The position numbers were made by a program, and so were the translations under genes. A stretch of 64,000 nucleotides of DNA from Vampirovibrio sp. Its GTDB lineage: Bacteria; Cyanobacteriota; Vampirovibrionia; Vampirovibrionales; JAJTHC01. Each line of letters begins with the position of its first letter. Positions within the stretch are counted from its first letter, which is position 1. Location of the stretch: assembly GCA_024998755.1 (NCBI GenBank), contig JACEUU010000003.1, forward strand, positions 372,001 to 436,000. Direction: 5' to 3'. Shown here piece by piece: positions 44,260-52,685 of the stretch. The notes under the pieces are model-generated. The model made no database searches. It was not told the DNA's origin and saw only the letters and a list, made by a program, of their open reading frames with translations.

Positions 44260-45417
44260 GAAGTTACGGAAAAAAGGGCAAGGTAAAATAGAAGGGACAT
44301 TATTCCACCTCTCATAGGATACCCCACCCCCATGACTACCTTTGCCGACATCCAAATTCAACAAGCCACCCCCACTCACAAATTCCTAGAGGAAATGAAC
44401 CAAACCCTACCATGGCAACTATTTGAAACTATCCTCAAAACACACATCCACCACAAACCCAACGGCAGACCCCCCTACAAACGCCTACTACTGCTCAAAA
44501 TGAACCTCCTCAAAATATGGTTCAATCTCTCCTATGAACAAACCGAATTTCAATGCCACGACAGACTCTCCTTCCGAAAGTTTCTCGGCTTCTCCTTAGA
44601 ATCCCCCATCCCTGAAGCCACGACACTCGAAAACTTCCAACACGAACTGCAAAACACCCCAGCCCAAGAAGCCCTTTTCTTAGCCTTAGACACCTTCTTT
44701 CAAGAGAAAAACCTCATTCTCAAAGAAGGCAACTTGGTAGATGCCACCTTTATTAAAGCCAATAGCAAACAGAGAAAAAAGCCTGAAGACCAGAGCGACC
44801 CTGATGCCACTTATGGCTACAAAGGCTTTGGTTACAGTGCCACGGTTAATGTAGATGCTAAAAGCAAGTTGATTCGCAAGGTGGTTGTTACTGGTGCCAA
44901 TGTGCATGACAGTCAGAGTTTACTGCCTGTACTGGTGGGCTATGAGCAGACTGTTGGTGCGGATAGTGGGTATGTGGTTAAGGAGAAGGATTTGAAGGCG
45001 TTGGGGATACAGCCGAGGATTATTAAGCGTCGTGTTCGGGGTAAGCAGCATGAACCAACGCCTGAGTTGACGGCTTCGCAGAAGCGGTTTAATGGGTTGG
45101 TTTCTAAGGTTCGGGCTAGGGTGGAGCATGTGTTTGCGGGTTGGAAGACGGTGTTTAAGAAGGTTCGTGTGTCTTGTCGTGGGTTAGTGCGTGTTTCTGC
45201 GGAGATTTTGGGCTTGGCATTTGGGTATAATTGTCGTCGGTATGGTTTTTTGGTGAGGAGGGGGGTAGGTTTTAGTGGATTCTTGTATGGTTTTTAGGTA
45301 ATTATGATCCGAAAAGAGTGGAAACAAGGGGTATTGTTCTGTTTTTTGAGCATTTTGGTTGAATTTTATTAAAAAACACTCACTACTCCCACCTGCACAC
45401 CCTTATTCCGTAACTTC
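44260..45417 (+). mobile_element. IS5-family insertion sequence, apparently intact (1158 bp)
   Basis: Terminal inverted repeats GAAGTTACGGAAAAAAGGG (left, from 44260) and CCCTTATTCCGTAACTTC (right, to 45417). AAAT occurs on both sides (44256-44259 and 45418-45421), a likely target duplication. Joining the flanks restores a family E unit (…GCCAAATAATCAAG…), which confirms the ends. Confidence 0.9.
44332..45297 (+). CDS. IS5-family DDE transposase
   Basis: 321 aa, full length. Catalytic triad visible: Asp137 (NLVDATFIKA), Asp211 (VGADSGYVV) and Glu265 (RARVEHVFAGWK). An N-terminal domain (DUF772-like; NGRPPYKRLLLLKMNLLKIW … HDRLSFRKFLGF) is typical. No frameshift. The base composition switches inside the gene: C-rich first half, G-rich second half. 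Mobilises the element by cut-and-paste or copy-out. Confidence 0.95.
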   Translation: MTTFADIQIQQATPTHKFLEEMNQTLPWQLFETILKTHIHHKPNGRPPYKRLLLLKMNLLKIWFNLSYEQTEFQCHDRLSFRKFLGFSLESPIPEATTLENFQHELQNTPAQEALFLALDTFFQEKNLILKEGNLVDATFIKANSKQRKKPEDQSDPDATYGYKGFGYSATVNVDAKSKLIRKVVVTGANVHDSQSLLPVLVGYEQTVGADSGYVVKEKDLKALGIQPRIIKRRVRGKQHEPTPELTASQKRFNGLVSKVRARVEHVFAGWKTVFKKVRVSCRGLVRVSAEILGLAFGYNCRRYGFLVRRGVGFSGFLYGF

Positions 45418-45430
45418 AAATAATCAAGTT

Positions 45431-46090
45431 TTACCCCAGTTTATAGCTGGGTCTGTGGAGGGGGGTAACGCCCAATTGCTGAATGGCTAGCCGATGTGCC
45501 GCCGTGGCGTAACCCATGTTGCGTTCCCACCCATACCCCGTAAAGCCTTGTGCCACCTGCTTTACCCAAGCATCCCTATATTCTTTCGCCAAAATAGAAG
45601 CTCCCGCCACCACCGCAGATTTTGCATCGCCCCCAACCACCGCCAATTGAGCCTCTCGGGGGTATTGTGGCAATTTCAACCGACCATCCATCAACAAAAA
45701 ATGAGTGGTGGGTGTAATCGCCTGCCCCTGTTGGGTTTCCAGTGCTTTTATAGCCCGCCAACCCGCCAAAAAAGAGGCCTGCTGAATGTTTAAATCCGCA
45801 ATTTCTTCAATGCTGGCTTCCCCAATACCCCACCAACCCAGACGGTGCAAAACAGGCACTAAAGCGGCTCGTTTGGCGGGTGATAGTTTTTTAGAATCGT
45901 TCAAGAAGCCCAGCAGATGCAGGTCTCCAGGGGTGGCTTGTTCAAGGCACTTCCACGCAAATGCTCCTGCCGTTACGGGTCCCATTAGGCTACCCCGCCC
46001 CACTTCATCTACCCCAAACAGGCAAAACCCTTGTGGGCAGTGGGTTTGGTCGAATTCAAAAAGGGGGTGGTTAGGCAGGGGGTGCTTCAA
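45431..46090 (-). CDS. rnhB: Ribonuclease HII
   Basis: 219 aa. Removes ribonucleotides from DNA and RNA/DNA hybrids. Motifs: CLFGVDEVGRGSLMGPVTAG (catalytic Asp-Glu), NDSKKLSPAKR, and GGDAKSAVVAGASILAKEYRD with the third acidic partner nearby. Overlaps the rbgA stop region by 20 bp (46071-46090), a translationally coupled pair. The stop is close to the right end of the IS5 element, so the IS landed just downstream without harming it. Confidence 0.95.
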   Translation of the reverse strand: MKHPLPNHPLFEFDQTHCPQGFCLFGVDEVGRGSLMGPVTAGAFAWKCLEQATPGDLHLLGFLNDSKKLSPAKRAALVPVLHRLGWWGIGEASIEEIADLNIQQASFLAGWRAIKALETQQGQAITPTTHFLLMDGRLKLPQYPREAQLAVVGGDAKSAVVAGASILAKEYRDAWVKQVAQGFTGYGWERNMGYATAAHRLAIQQLGVTPLHRPSYKLG

Positions 46091-46973
46091 AGGTTAAACG
46101 TCCTATTTTCCCTTGCCGAACATCCCGTAAAAGCACTTGTGCCGCCCGTTTAGGGTCTGGTACACCGCCGTGTTTTAGCAGGCATTTTTGCACGCCAATT
46201 TGTTCCAGCGTCCATGGGGTGTTGAGGCTTTCGGTCGTGAAGCCGAAATGCTGTTGTAGCAAGGCTTGATACCGTTGTTGCAGTTCTTGCAAAATGTACA
46301 AACCCACTCGTTCTTCATCAAACGCCGCTTCGCCAATGGAGCTAACCAATGCCAGCCAATGCCCCTGTTCATCGCTTTCCAGCTTGGGGGGGATGATGCC
46401 CGGGCTATCGAGCAAATCGACTTGCGGATGAATCCGAATCCATTGGGAGGTGCGGGTTACGCCTGCTTTATGCCCCGTTTTGACCTTTTTCAGCCCGACT
46501 AAACAGTTAATAATGCTGGATTTCCCCACGTTGGGCATACCCACAACCATCACCCGCACGGGGCGTGCTTTTAGCCCCTTGGCTTGCCATTTTTCCACGG
46601 CTTCCGCTCCTGCACTAGCAATGGCTTGAATGAGTTTATTGCGATATTTCGCTCCGTGGTGGGCGTCAAACAGCACGGTAGGCCCGCATCCAAACCGTTT
46701 AAACCACTGTTGCCAAGCTTCTGTGGCTTCAGGGTCTGCCAATTCTGATTTATTGAGGACGGTAATAATAGGCTTGCGGTCTAGGCGTAAATTGAGTTCG
46801 GGGTGTCTGCTAAGTAGCGGTAAGCGTGCGTCTAGCACCTCAATAACTACGTCCACTTTTTTTAGGGCATCGAGCAGTTGTTTATCCCACTTGGCAATAT
46901 GCCCTGGGTACCACTGTACGCTATGCGAAGCGTGGGTTTTGGTTTCGCTCAATTGTTGTGTCATCATCATCAT
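46071..46973 (-). CDS. rbgA: Ribosome biogenesis GTPase RbgA (YlqF)
   Basis: 300 aa, four tandem ATGs. Late 50S assembly factor. Circularly permuted GTPase order is clear: G4 LNKSELAD (about 95) comes before G1 GMPNVGKSS (about 148) and G3 LDSPGIIPP. The YlqF start VQWYPGHIAKWDKQL and the C-terminal helical domain (KRAAQVLLRDVRQGKIGRLT) are typical. Downstream of rplS on the same strand but separated by a terminator hairpin; coupled to rnhB. Confidence 0.95.
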   Translation of the reverse strand: MMMMTQQLSETKTHASHSVQWYPGHIAKWDKQLLDALKKVDVVIEVLDARLPLLSRHPELNLRLDRKPIITVLNKSELADPEATEAWQQWFKRFGCGPTVLFDAHHGAKYRNKLIQAIASAGAEAVEKWQAKGLKARPVRVMVVGMPNVGKSSIINCLVGLKKVKTGHKAGVTRTSQWIRIHPQVDLLDSPGIIPPKLESDEQGHWLALVSSIGEAAFDEERVGLYILQELQQRYQALLQQHFGFTTESLNTPWTLEQIGVQKCLLKHGGVPDPKRAAQVLLRDVRQGKIGRLTFEAPPA

Positions 46974-47005
46974 CGTAAAGAAAAACCCCTTTTTCGGGAG
47001 TGAAA

Positions 47006-47045
47006 AAAAGTGCGGGAAGAGATTGAATAATCCACCCGCACTTTT
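47006..47045 (-). terminator. Terminator between rplS and rbgA
   Basis: AAAAGTGCGGG (47006-47016) pairs with CCCGCACTTTT (47035-47045). On the minus strand the downstream side is T-rich. It lies just past the rplS stop. Confidence 0.7.
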
Positions 47046-47063
47046 AATTGGTTTAAAAGAAGT

Positions 47064-47483
47064 CTACTTTTTAGGAGTAGTAGGGTTCGCCAACAAAATG
47101 TTGCCAAATTTGTTGATGGTTGCATAGCCCGTGGTTTTTTCACGAATACGGGCAGATTTACCAATCCGTTCACGCAAGAAGTAAAGTTTTGCACGACGCA
47201 CCTTACCCCGACGAATAATTTTGATGCTTTCCACTTTAGGCGAATGCAAGAAGAACGACCGTTCTACGCTAACGCCTTGGAATACTTTACGCACAACAAA
47301 CGTGGTGTTAATACCACCGCCACGTTTAGCCAAAACCACGCCTTCAAAGGCTTGAACCCGCTCTTTGCTACCTTCACGAATCAATACGTTTACACGAACC
47401 GAATCGCCAGGGAAAATGCTGGGGCGGTCTGTTTTTAGGAATTCTTGGTTAATTTCCAAAATTAAAGGATGATGACTCATCAT
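47064..47483 (-). CDS. rplS: 50S ribosomal protein L19
   Basis: 139 aa, two tandem ATGs. Family blocks: [85 protein letters not shown]. The C-terminal tail ([20 protein letters not shown]) is some 20 residues longer than in E. coli. trmD and rimM, its usual neighbours, are absent. Confidence 0.96.
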   Translation of the reverse strand: MMSHHPLILEINQEFLKTDRPSIFPGDSVRVNVLIREGSKERVQAFEGVVLAKRGGGINTTFVVRKVFQGVSVERSFFLHSPKVESIKIIRRGKVRRAKLYFLRERIGKSARIREKTTGYATINKFGNILLANPTTPKK

Positions 47484-47789
47484 AATAAGGAGTGTCTCTT
47501 TTCTGAATTTACACTTTTACGAGGTAAAAGCGGAGCGTGATACAGGGCAGGGTTGTTCCCGTAGCGCACGGTCAAATAATAATAGTGGTCTATCCAATAG
47601 CTGGCTAGCTAATGGTATAGTGCTTTAAACTTTAATTAAAAAGGCAAAGCAACCCTAATGTCTCCTTAATACAATAAGTGAAACATGGGTTGTGTGCAAG
47701 GGGTTTCTACAACGTTAGAAAATATGGTATCATAAGGGTATGTTTTATCTGTTGAACGAAAAATAAATTAAAAAAGGAGCTTATTTGTA
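47484..47789. other. Intergenic region between divergent rplS and SPFH gene
   Basis: 306 bp. TGGTATCAT (around 47724) resembles an extended -10 for the SPFH gene. No ORF or RNA is recognised. Confidence 0.35.
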
Positions 47790-48701
47790 ATGGCTGATTT
47801 TGGTTGGGTTATACCTGTAGGCGTTGTAGTATGGGTGCTTTCTAGTATTGTTAAAATAGTGCCACAACAAACCGTCTACGTGATTGAACGCTTCGGGATG
47901 TACCAAAAAACCCTGCTAGCAGGGTTGCATTTTGTGATTCCCTTTGTGGATAAGATTGCCTATATCCACAGCATCAAAGAAATACCAATGGATGTACAAC
48001 CCCAAATCTGCATTACCAAAGATAACACCCAAGTAACCATTGACGGGATTTTGTATTACAAAATTACCGACCCTAAGTTGGCTTCCTATGGCACGTCGGA
48101 TTTTCGGTTTGCCATTGAACAATTAGCCAAAACCACGCTCCGTTCAGAAGTGGGTAAACGGGAACTAGACCGCCTACTAGAAGAACGCCAAACCATCAAT
48201 TTTGCTGTAGTTAGCGTGCTAGATGAAGCTTCTGAAGGTTGGGGCGTTAAACTGATTCGGTATGAAGTGAAAGATATTACACCGCCTGATATTGTGCTGA
48301 AAACTATGCAATTACAGTTGACTGCTGAACGTGAAAAACGAGCAAAAATTGCTCAATCAGAAGGGGATTTGCAACAACAAATTAACCGAGCTAATGGGGA
48401 ACGGCAAGCCGCCATTGCCGAATCAGAAGGTAAAAAGCAAGCCGTTATTAACAAAGCAATGGGCGATGCGGAATCTATCCGTGTGGTGGCAACAGCCACG
48501 GCGGAAGCCATTAGTACCGTAGCCAAAGCCATTGCAACCGATGGTGGAGCAAAAGCGGTAGAATTAAAAGTAGCGGAACAGTATGTACAGGCGTTTTCAA
48601 ACTTAGCCAAAGAAGGTACAACGTTAATTGTACCAGCGGATTTAAGCAACATTAGTAGTTTAATTTCCAGTGCCATGAGCATTGTTAAAAAACAGTCATA
48701 A
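47790..48701 (+). CDS. SPFH/stomatin-like membrane protein (QmcA-like)
   Basis: 303 aa. An N-terminal membrane segment (about 7-24) is followed by the SPFH domain: VPQQTVYVIERFGMYQKTLL, GLHFVIPFVDKIAYI, QICITKDNTQVTIDGILYYK. A charged helix region (AEREKRAKIAQSEG, ANGERQAAIAESEGKKQAVI) follows, then a C-terminal LKVAEQYVQAFSNLAKEG. Organises membrane microdomains and often pairs with an NfeD-like protease partner; none is seen here. Good ribosome site AAAAGGAG. Confidence 0.92.
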   Translation: MADFGWVIPVGVVVWVLSSIVKIVPQQTVYVIERFGMYQKTLLAGLHFVIPFVDKIAYIHSIKEIPMDVQPQICITKDNTQVTIDGILYYKITDPKLASYGTSDFRFAIEQLAKTTLRSEVGKRELDRLLEERQTINFAVVSVLDEASEGWGVKLIRYEVKDITPPDIVLKTMQLQLTAEREKRAKIAQSEGDLQQQINRANGERQAAIAESEGKKQAVINKAMGDAESIRVVATATAEAISTVAKAIATDGGAKAVELKVAEQYVQAFSNLAKEGTTLIVPADLSNISSLISSAMSIVKKQS

Positions 48702-48815
48702 AATCCGTAGATAAACGTAAATTTTTATTGAGATTTGATAAATTTTGCCCAAACCATGTTATAGTACAATGTGGCACTTTCGTTACCATAATGTGGGCAA
48801 AGCCTTGGTGATATC

Positions 48816-49952
48816 TTGAGTCTATCGACTATTTTTTCATTTTTTACATCGTCTTGCAGCGCTTTATGGCGATTAGCTTGCTTGGCATGGAAAAAAATAC
48901 CTGCCCAGCCCAAAAACTGGATGTATTCCACCGCAGGCAGTATGTTTGCTATGGCAATTATGAAGCTTTCGCCCATTCACCGTAAACTCATCACACAAGA
49001 AGCCAATAATTTTACAGATTATATGAATAGCGATTGGGTTCCCCCCAATAAACGCAAACGCATACCCCAGTGGTGGGCATTATGTGTTGCTTACGGTGTG
49101 GCATTGTTAAGAATGTTGACGCTTTCACCCCAAAACAGACAAGATTATTACGCCCTCAACCGAAGAGGAGCATTTGTAGCCAAAAGCGTACCCACTATTT
49201 TAAAATCTGTAGAGCAAACCAGTTTTTCATCTGAACCCCTCTCGCTAGAAATGCCTATTGCTGAGGTGGGACAATCAAGCTGTTTAGTGAACGTAAATCC
49301 TCAGTTTCTACCCATCCTCATTGTACCTGGTTTGAATACACCCCCAGTCTTCTTCCGTGCAATGGTAGATTATTTTACGCAACTAGGCTACCCCGTGTAT
49401 GTAGCCACCTTGCCTAAGCAAGGCTTATCAGAAGTAGCCGAAGCCGCTGAAGCCGTTTACAATCAAATGGCTAGTATTATGCAACAACATAACGTACCCC
49501 AAGTGCATGTTATTGGACATTCATTAGGGGGTATTGTAACGCAACACTTAATTAATACCCTGCAAGATGCAGGTAAAAATCCGCCTATTAAAACATTAAT
49601 TGCCTTAGGTTCTGGCTTTTTAGGTGCCGATGGCGTGGAAATTCTCAAAAATTGCTGGATTCCTAAAAACTTAGGGAAGCCGATTCCTAAAGTGTTTGAT
49701 GAGCTGATTCGGTGGAATGGCAACTTAATGAAACAAGGGGCAGGGGTTGTTTACCATAGTATTGTAACGACTTGGGATTTTTTAGTCCCCTTTCGTAAAG
49801 CCTTTTTAAATCCACAATTACCCAATGGCTTGGTGTTTAACCATTTGCTTGATGACTGGGCGATAGACCACGTTACCATTGCCATGCACCCACGGGCATT
49901 AAAAACGATTCATGACTGTTTGTTACAAAATGTAACAGTTTCATCTGTTTAA
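48816..49952 (+). CDS. Alpha/beta-hydrolase, lipase-like
   Basis: 378 aa from TTG 48816; the site is weak and ATG 48960 is an alternative. Hydrophobic/basic N-terminus, then the hydrolase fold: FLPILIVPGLNTPPVFFRAM (oxyanion region), VHVIGHSLGGIVTQHLI (GxSxG nucleophile Ser), ALGSGFLGADG, and a late DWAIDHVTIAMHP with the catalytic His. Looks like triacylglycerol lipase or PGAP1-type esterases. Substrate unknown; a C-terminal membrane tail is not seen. Confidence 0.8.
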   Translation: MSLSTIFSFFTSSCSALWRLACLAWKKIPAQPKNWMYSTAGSMFAMAIMKLSPIHRKLITQEANNFTDYMNSDWVPPNKRKRIPQWWALCVAYGVALLRMLTLSPQNRQDYYALNRRGAFVAKSVPTILKSVEQTSFSSEPLSLEMPIAEVGQSSCLVNVNPQFLPILIVPGLNTPPVFFRAMVDYFTQLGYPVYVATLPKQGLSEVAEAAEAVYNQMASIMQQHNVPQVHVIGHSLGGIVTQHLINTLQDAGKNPPIKTLIALGSGFLGADGVEILKNCWIPKNLGKPIPKVFDELIRWNGNLMKQGAGVVYHSIVTTWDFLVPFRKAFLNPQLPNGLVFNHLLDDWAIDHVTIAMHPRALKTIHDCLLQNVTVSSV

Positions 49953-50072
49953 CGGAACGCTTTTCATCTTTGATTAAAGAAACGGGTTTGAAGTATCGAC
50001 AGTATAGACTATGTAATGGTCTTTTACTACCGATATTACTCTGTTTAATCAATGAAAAGGACTCTAATCACC

Positions 50073-50582
50073 GTGAAAAAATCTTATATTCTCTCTGCTT
50101 TAGCTGTTGCTATTTTAACTTCTATGACGATGGGTACTACACCCGTTCAAGCTGAAGAAACGCCACCAGCCTATACCTTAATGAGCCAAGCCCCTTGGGA
50201 AGCCGATGCCCCTACCGCAATGGATGGTGAAGAAGTAGATGCTCAGCCAGCTACAGTGTCTAAGCCATTTCGTCAAATGGTGGATGAAGCTAAAACCACT
50301 TATATGGAAGAAACGCCTGATTTATACACCAAAGGACACGATAGCCAGTGGGCAGCCGACCATCGTAATGGTATGGCACCAACGCCTAGCACTAAAAGTA
50401 TGATGACTTACAGAAAAAAAGCGGTTTCTACTACGGCTAGCAGCATTGTAATGCCTCATCATATTCGTAAGTTAAAACCCATCGCAGGCTATGTACCAAC
50501 AAAACGCCCCGTAACACCAGACCACACGCCTTGGAAAGAAATGCGGGCGTTTGACCGTGGTGGCGATTTAATGTTCTACTAA
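50073..50582 (+). CDS. Small secreted protein, unknown
   Basis: About 169 aa from GTG 50073, which has AAAGGA about 11 nt upstream; ATG 50052 is also in frame but has no site. Clear Sec signal peptide (KKSYILSALAVAILTSMTMG … VQA-EE). The mature part is polar with repeated PW/DH patterns (SQAPWEADAPT, GHDSQWAADHRNGM, PDHTPWKEMRAFDRGGD). No Cys. Not recognised. Confidence 0.65.
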   Translation: MKKSYILSALAVAILTSMTMGTTPVQAEETPPAYTLMSQAPWEADAPTAMDGEEVDAQPATVSKPFRQMVDEAKTTYMEETPDLYTKGHDSQWAADHRNGMAPTPSTKSMMTYRKKAVSTTASSIVMPHHIRKLKPIAGYVPTKRPVTPDHTPWKEMRAFDRGGDLMFY

Positions 50583-50629
50583 ATCGTTTTTTGTTTTTTT
50601 ATTCATTATAACCTATGAGGAATACTATT

Positions 50630-50953
50630 ATGACTTTCAAAGAAATTGTAGACCAATTGCCAACTTCAATGAAGCCAGCACTAATGAAATTATCTGCTGA
50701 ACAACAAGCTAGCTTTGTAGCTGGATACGAAAGCAAGAGTAGATCAAAAGTATTAATCGCTGTTCTAGCTGTTGTTTTTCCCATTCAGCTATTTTTCTTA
50801 AACCAAATAGGGCTGGCTATTGCTTTTTTCCTAACAGGTGGCGGTTTCGGTTTATGGTATCTGTTTGAAATATACTATTCAATCTTTGTACGGTTACCTA
50901 AATATAATGAAGCCGTAGCTCAAAGCTTGTTACAAGAACTAAAAGCAAGTTAA
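50630..50953 (+). CDS. TM2-domain-like small membrane protein
   Basis: 107 aa from ATG 50630 (ATGAGGAAT upstream); the longer start at 50615 lacks a site. A helical N-terminal part (FKEIVDQLPTSMKPALMKLS) is followed by two membrane segments: KVLIAVLAVVFPIQLFFLNQ and LAIAFFLTGGGFGLWYLFEI. The G-G-x-G-x-W-x-x-[DE] pattern in the second one resembles TM2 proteins. It ends with a strong terminator. Function unknown. Confidence 0.65.
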   Translation: MTFKEIVDQLPTSMKPALMKLSAEQQASFVAGYESKSRSKVLIAVLAVVFPIQLFFLNQIGLAIAFFLTGGGFGLWYLFEIYYSIFVRLPKYNEAVAQSLLQELKAS

Positions 50954-50982
50954 ATAGGTCTATTTAACAGCAACTTTATTTA

Positions 50983-51022
50983 GATCCCTTTTTGCATCAA
51001 CATGCAGAAAGGGATTTTTTTT
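50983..51022 (+). terminator. Intrinsic terminator
   Basis: ATCCCTTTTTGCAT pairs with ATGCAGAAAGGGAT (one mismatch), followed by T8. Serves the TM2-like gene. Confidence 0.8.
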
Positions 51023-51166
51023 GTAACAACTTAGTTACAAACGCAATTTTGATAGATAGATTGTTTTTATTAATCTGTTGAGGTACTACCCCCTTACCCC
51101 TCAACCTAAGAGAGAGAAAAATTTTAAATTTTCCCTTGAAACACACACCCTATAGCCTATGTCCCC

Positions 51167-51204
51167 CCTGTAGTTGAAGGTTTTTTCAATTACAGGTTTT
51201 TTTT
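51167..51204 (+). terminator. Second terminator-like hairpin
   Basis: CCTGTAGTTGAA (51167-51178)/TTCAATTACAGG (51185-51196), one mismatch, followed by T8. No gene visibly ends just before it, so it may attenuate the downstream suhB transcript. Confidence 0.6.
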
Positions 51205-51261
51205 GTACCATGCTACAATGAATCTACCATCTCGTTATTTTTTTAAGGTAGAGGATTTAGC

Positions 51262-52113
51262 ATGAGCCTTTCCAAACAAACCCTGCAACATCGGTTGCAA
51301 GTAGCCGTTACCGTTGCCAAACTGGCAGGGCTTCAATTCCATGAACGCTTCGTTTGCCCTTCCAAAGCCTGTGCCGTAGAAACCAAAGCCACCCAACGAG
51401 ATTTAGTAACCGCCTACGATAAAGCCTGCGATTCCCTGATTTTAGACCATCTGCAAGAAGCCTTCCCCGAAGATTTATTCTTAACCGAAGAAAGTTTCCA
51501 AGAAACCCACGCCATTGATTTAAGCCACACTTGGGTAATAGACCCCATTGACGGCACAACCAACTTTGCCCACGCCTTTCCGCAATGTGCCGTTAGTATT
51601 GCCTATGTGGTAGATGCTCAGCCGCTGGTAGCCGTGGTTTACAACCCCATCACCAACGAACTATTTACTGCCATTAAGGGAGAAGGGGCAAACCTCAATG
51701 GGGTAGCGTTGCAGGTTAGTAGCATTGAAAGTTTAGGGCAATCGTTATTAGCGACAGGGTTCCCTAATGATAGCAAGACCACTTCGCACGATAATATGGG
51801 GTACTTTTTGCGGTTTATGGAGCAGTGCCACGGCGTCCGCAGGTTAGGTTCGGCAGCGTTGGATTTGGCATATACGGCGATGGGGAGGCTGGATGGCTTT
51901 TGGGAGCTTCGGCTTTCGCCATGGGATATTGCGGCAGCGGTTTTACTGATTACCGAGGCGGGCGGGCGTGTAACCGATTGGTTCGGTAATCCCTTGCTGT
52001 TGAATCAGCGAAAGATAGATATTGTGGGTAGTAATGGATGCCTCGTCGTGCATGACGCCATTGTGGGCATCTGTAGTAAGCCCGCTCCGTACACCGTGGT
52101 GAAGGTGGATTAG
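51262..52113 (+). CDS. suhB: Inositol-1-monophosphatase family protein
   Basis: 283 aa. Mg-dependent phosphatase of the IMPase fold. Motifs: TKATQRDLVTAYDKACD, FLTEESF (metal Glu), WVIDPIDGTTNFAHAFP (metal DPIDGT), and SPWDIAAAVLLITEAGGRVTDW (C-terminal Asp). Substrates are inositol-P or a related sugar phosphate. C-rich to G-rich drift along the coding strand is seen. Followed by a repeat-filled region with no terminator seen. Confidence 0.93.
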   Translation: MSLSKQTLQHRLQVAVTVAKLAGLQFHERFVCPSKACAVETKATQRDLVTAYDKACDSLILDHLQEAFPEDLFLTEESFQETHAIDLSHTWVIDPIDGTTNFAHAFPQCAVSIAYVVDAQPLVAVVYNPITNELFTAIKGEGANLNGVALQVSSIESLGQSLLATGFPNDSKTTSHDNMGYFLRFMEQCHGVRRLGSAALDLAYTAMGRLDGFWELRLSPWDIAAAVLLITEAGGRVTDWFGNPLLLNQRKIDIVGSNGCLVVHDAIVGICSKPAPYTVVKVD

Positions 52114-52264
52114 GGGGGGCAGGGGGCGAACGAGCCCGCCTGAAAGGCGAGTGAGCCCCCCAAGGGCGTTGGCGATGCGAAGCATCGGCAACGGCAAGCC
52201 ATAGCAGAGAATCGGTGATTGGTCGGGTTCTGCCTACTGCTAAAATGCAAACCCCAGTCTAAAA

Positions 52265-52497
52265 TATTTAGATTCAAACCATACCCAGTTGGTAATAGGC
52301 TGGTGCGAGCGTAGCGAAGCAGAGCATTTAGGGAGCCTCTAGCTTCCGCTCAAGCCTATTGCCAACGTACACGAAAACCGATTAGCCAGTTGTTCCCCTG
52401 GGGAATACAAAGGGGGCGGTGAGCAGCCCCTTTGTTTTGCGGGGGGTGTGGGGGGTACTCAAATAGTACCCCCCATGAAGCCCTAGCCCGAAGCAAT
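52265..52497 (-). repeat. Family B structured repeat, copy 4 (inverted)
   Basis: Outer stem GTTGGTAATAGGCT (52289-52302)/AGCCTATTGCCAAC (52353-52366), one mismatch. Perfect G/C hairpin GGGGGGTACT (52450-52459)/AGTACCCCCC (52465-52474), whose TACT/AGTA pairs replace the TGGT/ACCA of copy 2. Confidence 0.85.
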
Positions 52498-52511
52498 AAT
52501 TTTAAGAATAC

Positions 52512-52678
52512 CCCCTGCGTTAGTTGCACTGCCCGAAGGGTGAAAACCCGCCGTGTACTGGGGTGTATTGTTCCCTCTCCCTCTGGGAGAGGGCTAGGGT
52601 GATGGAAGGCGGGGTTGAATGGCGAAGCCACAGGAGCAACGGCGTACCGTTGCCCTGCAACGCACGCAACGCCCAAAA
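52512..52678 (-). repeat. Family D repeat, copy 2 (inverted)
   Basis: Blocks GGTGTATTGTTCCCTCTCCC, GGGAGAGGGCTAGGGTGA, AGGCGGGGTT and GTTGCCCTGCAA match copy 1 in inverse order. Confidence 0.8.
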
Positions 52679-52685
52679 CAACACC

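Larger units (their letters stand above)
50954..51261. other. Intergenic region with two terminators
   Basis: 308 bp holding the terminators at 50983 and 51167. No ORF or repeat otherwise. Confidence 0.5.
52114..52685. other. Gene-free region made of B and D repeats
   Basis: 572 bp. Inverted family B (52265-52497) runs into inverted family D (52512-52678) through a shared junction (AAGCAATAATTTTAAGAAT). The first 150 bp are G-rich with no ORF. Confidence 0.6.

Noticed and set aside
42490-45430. Prophage or integrative element
   Set aside because: No integrase, phage structural gene or att-like tRNA-end duplication was found; the island is bounded by repeats and one IS only.
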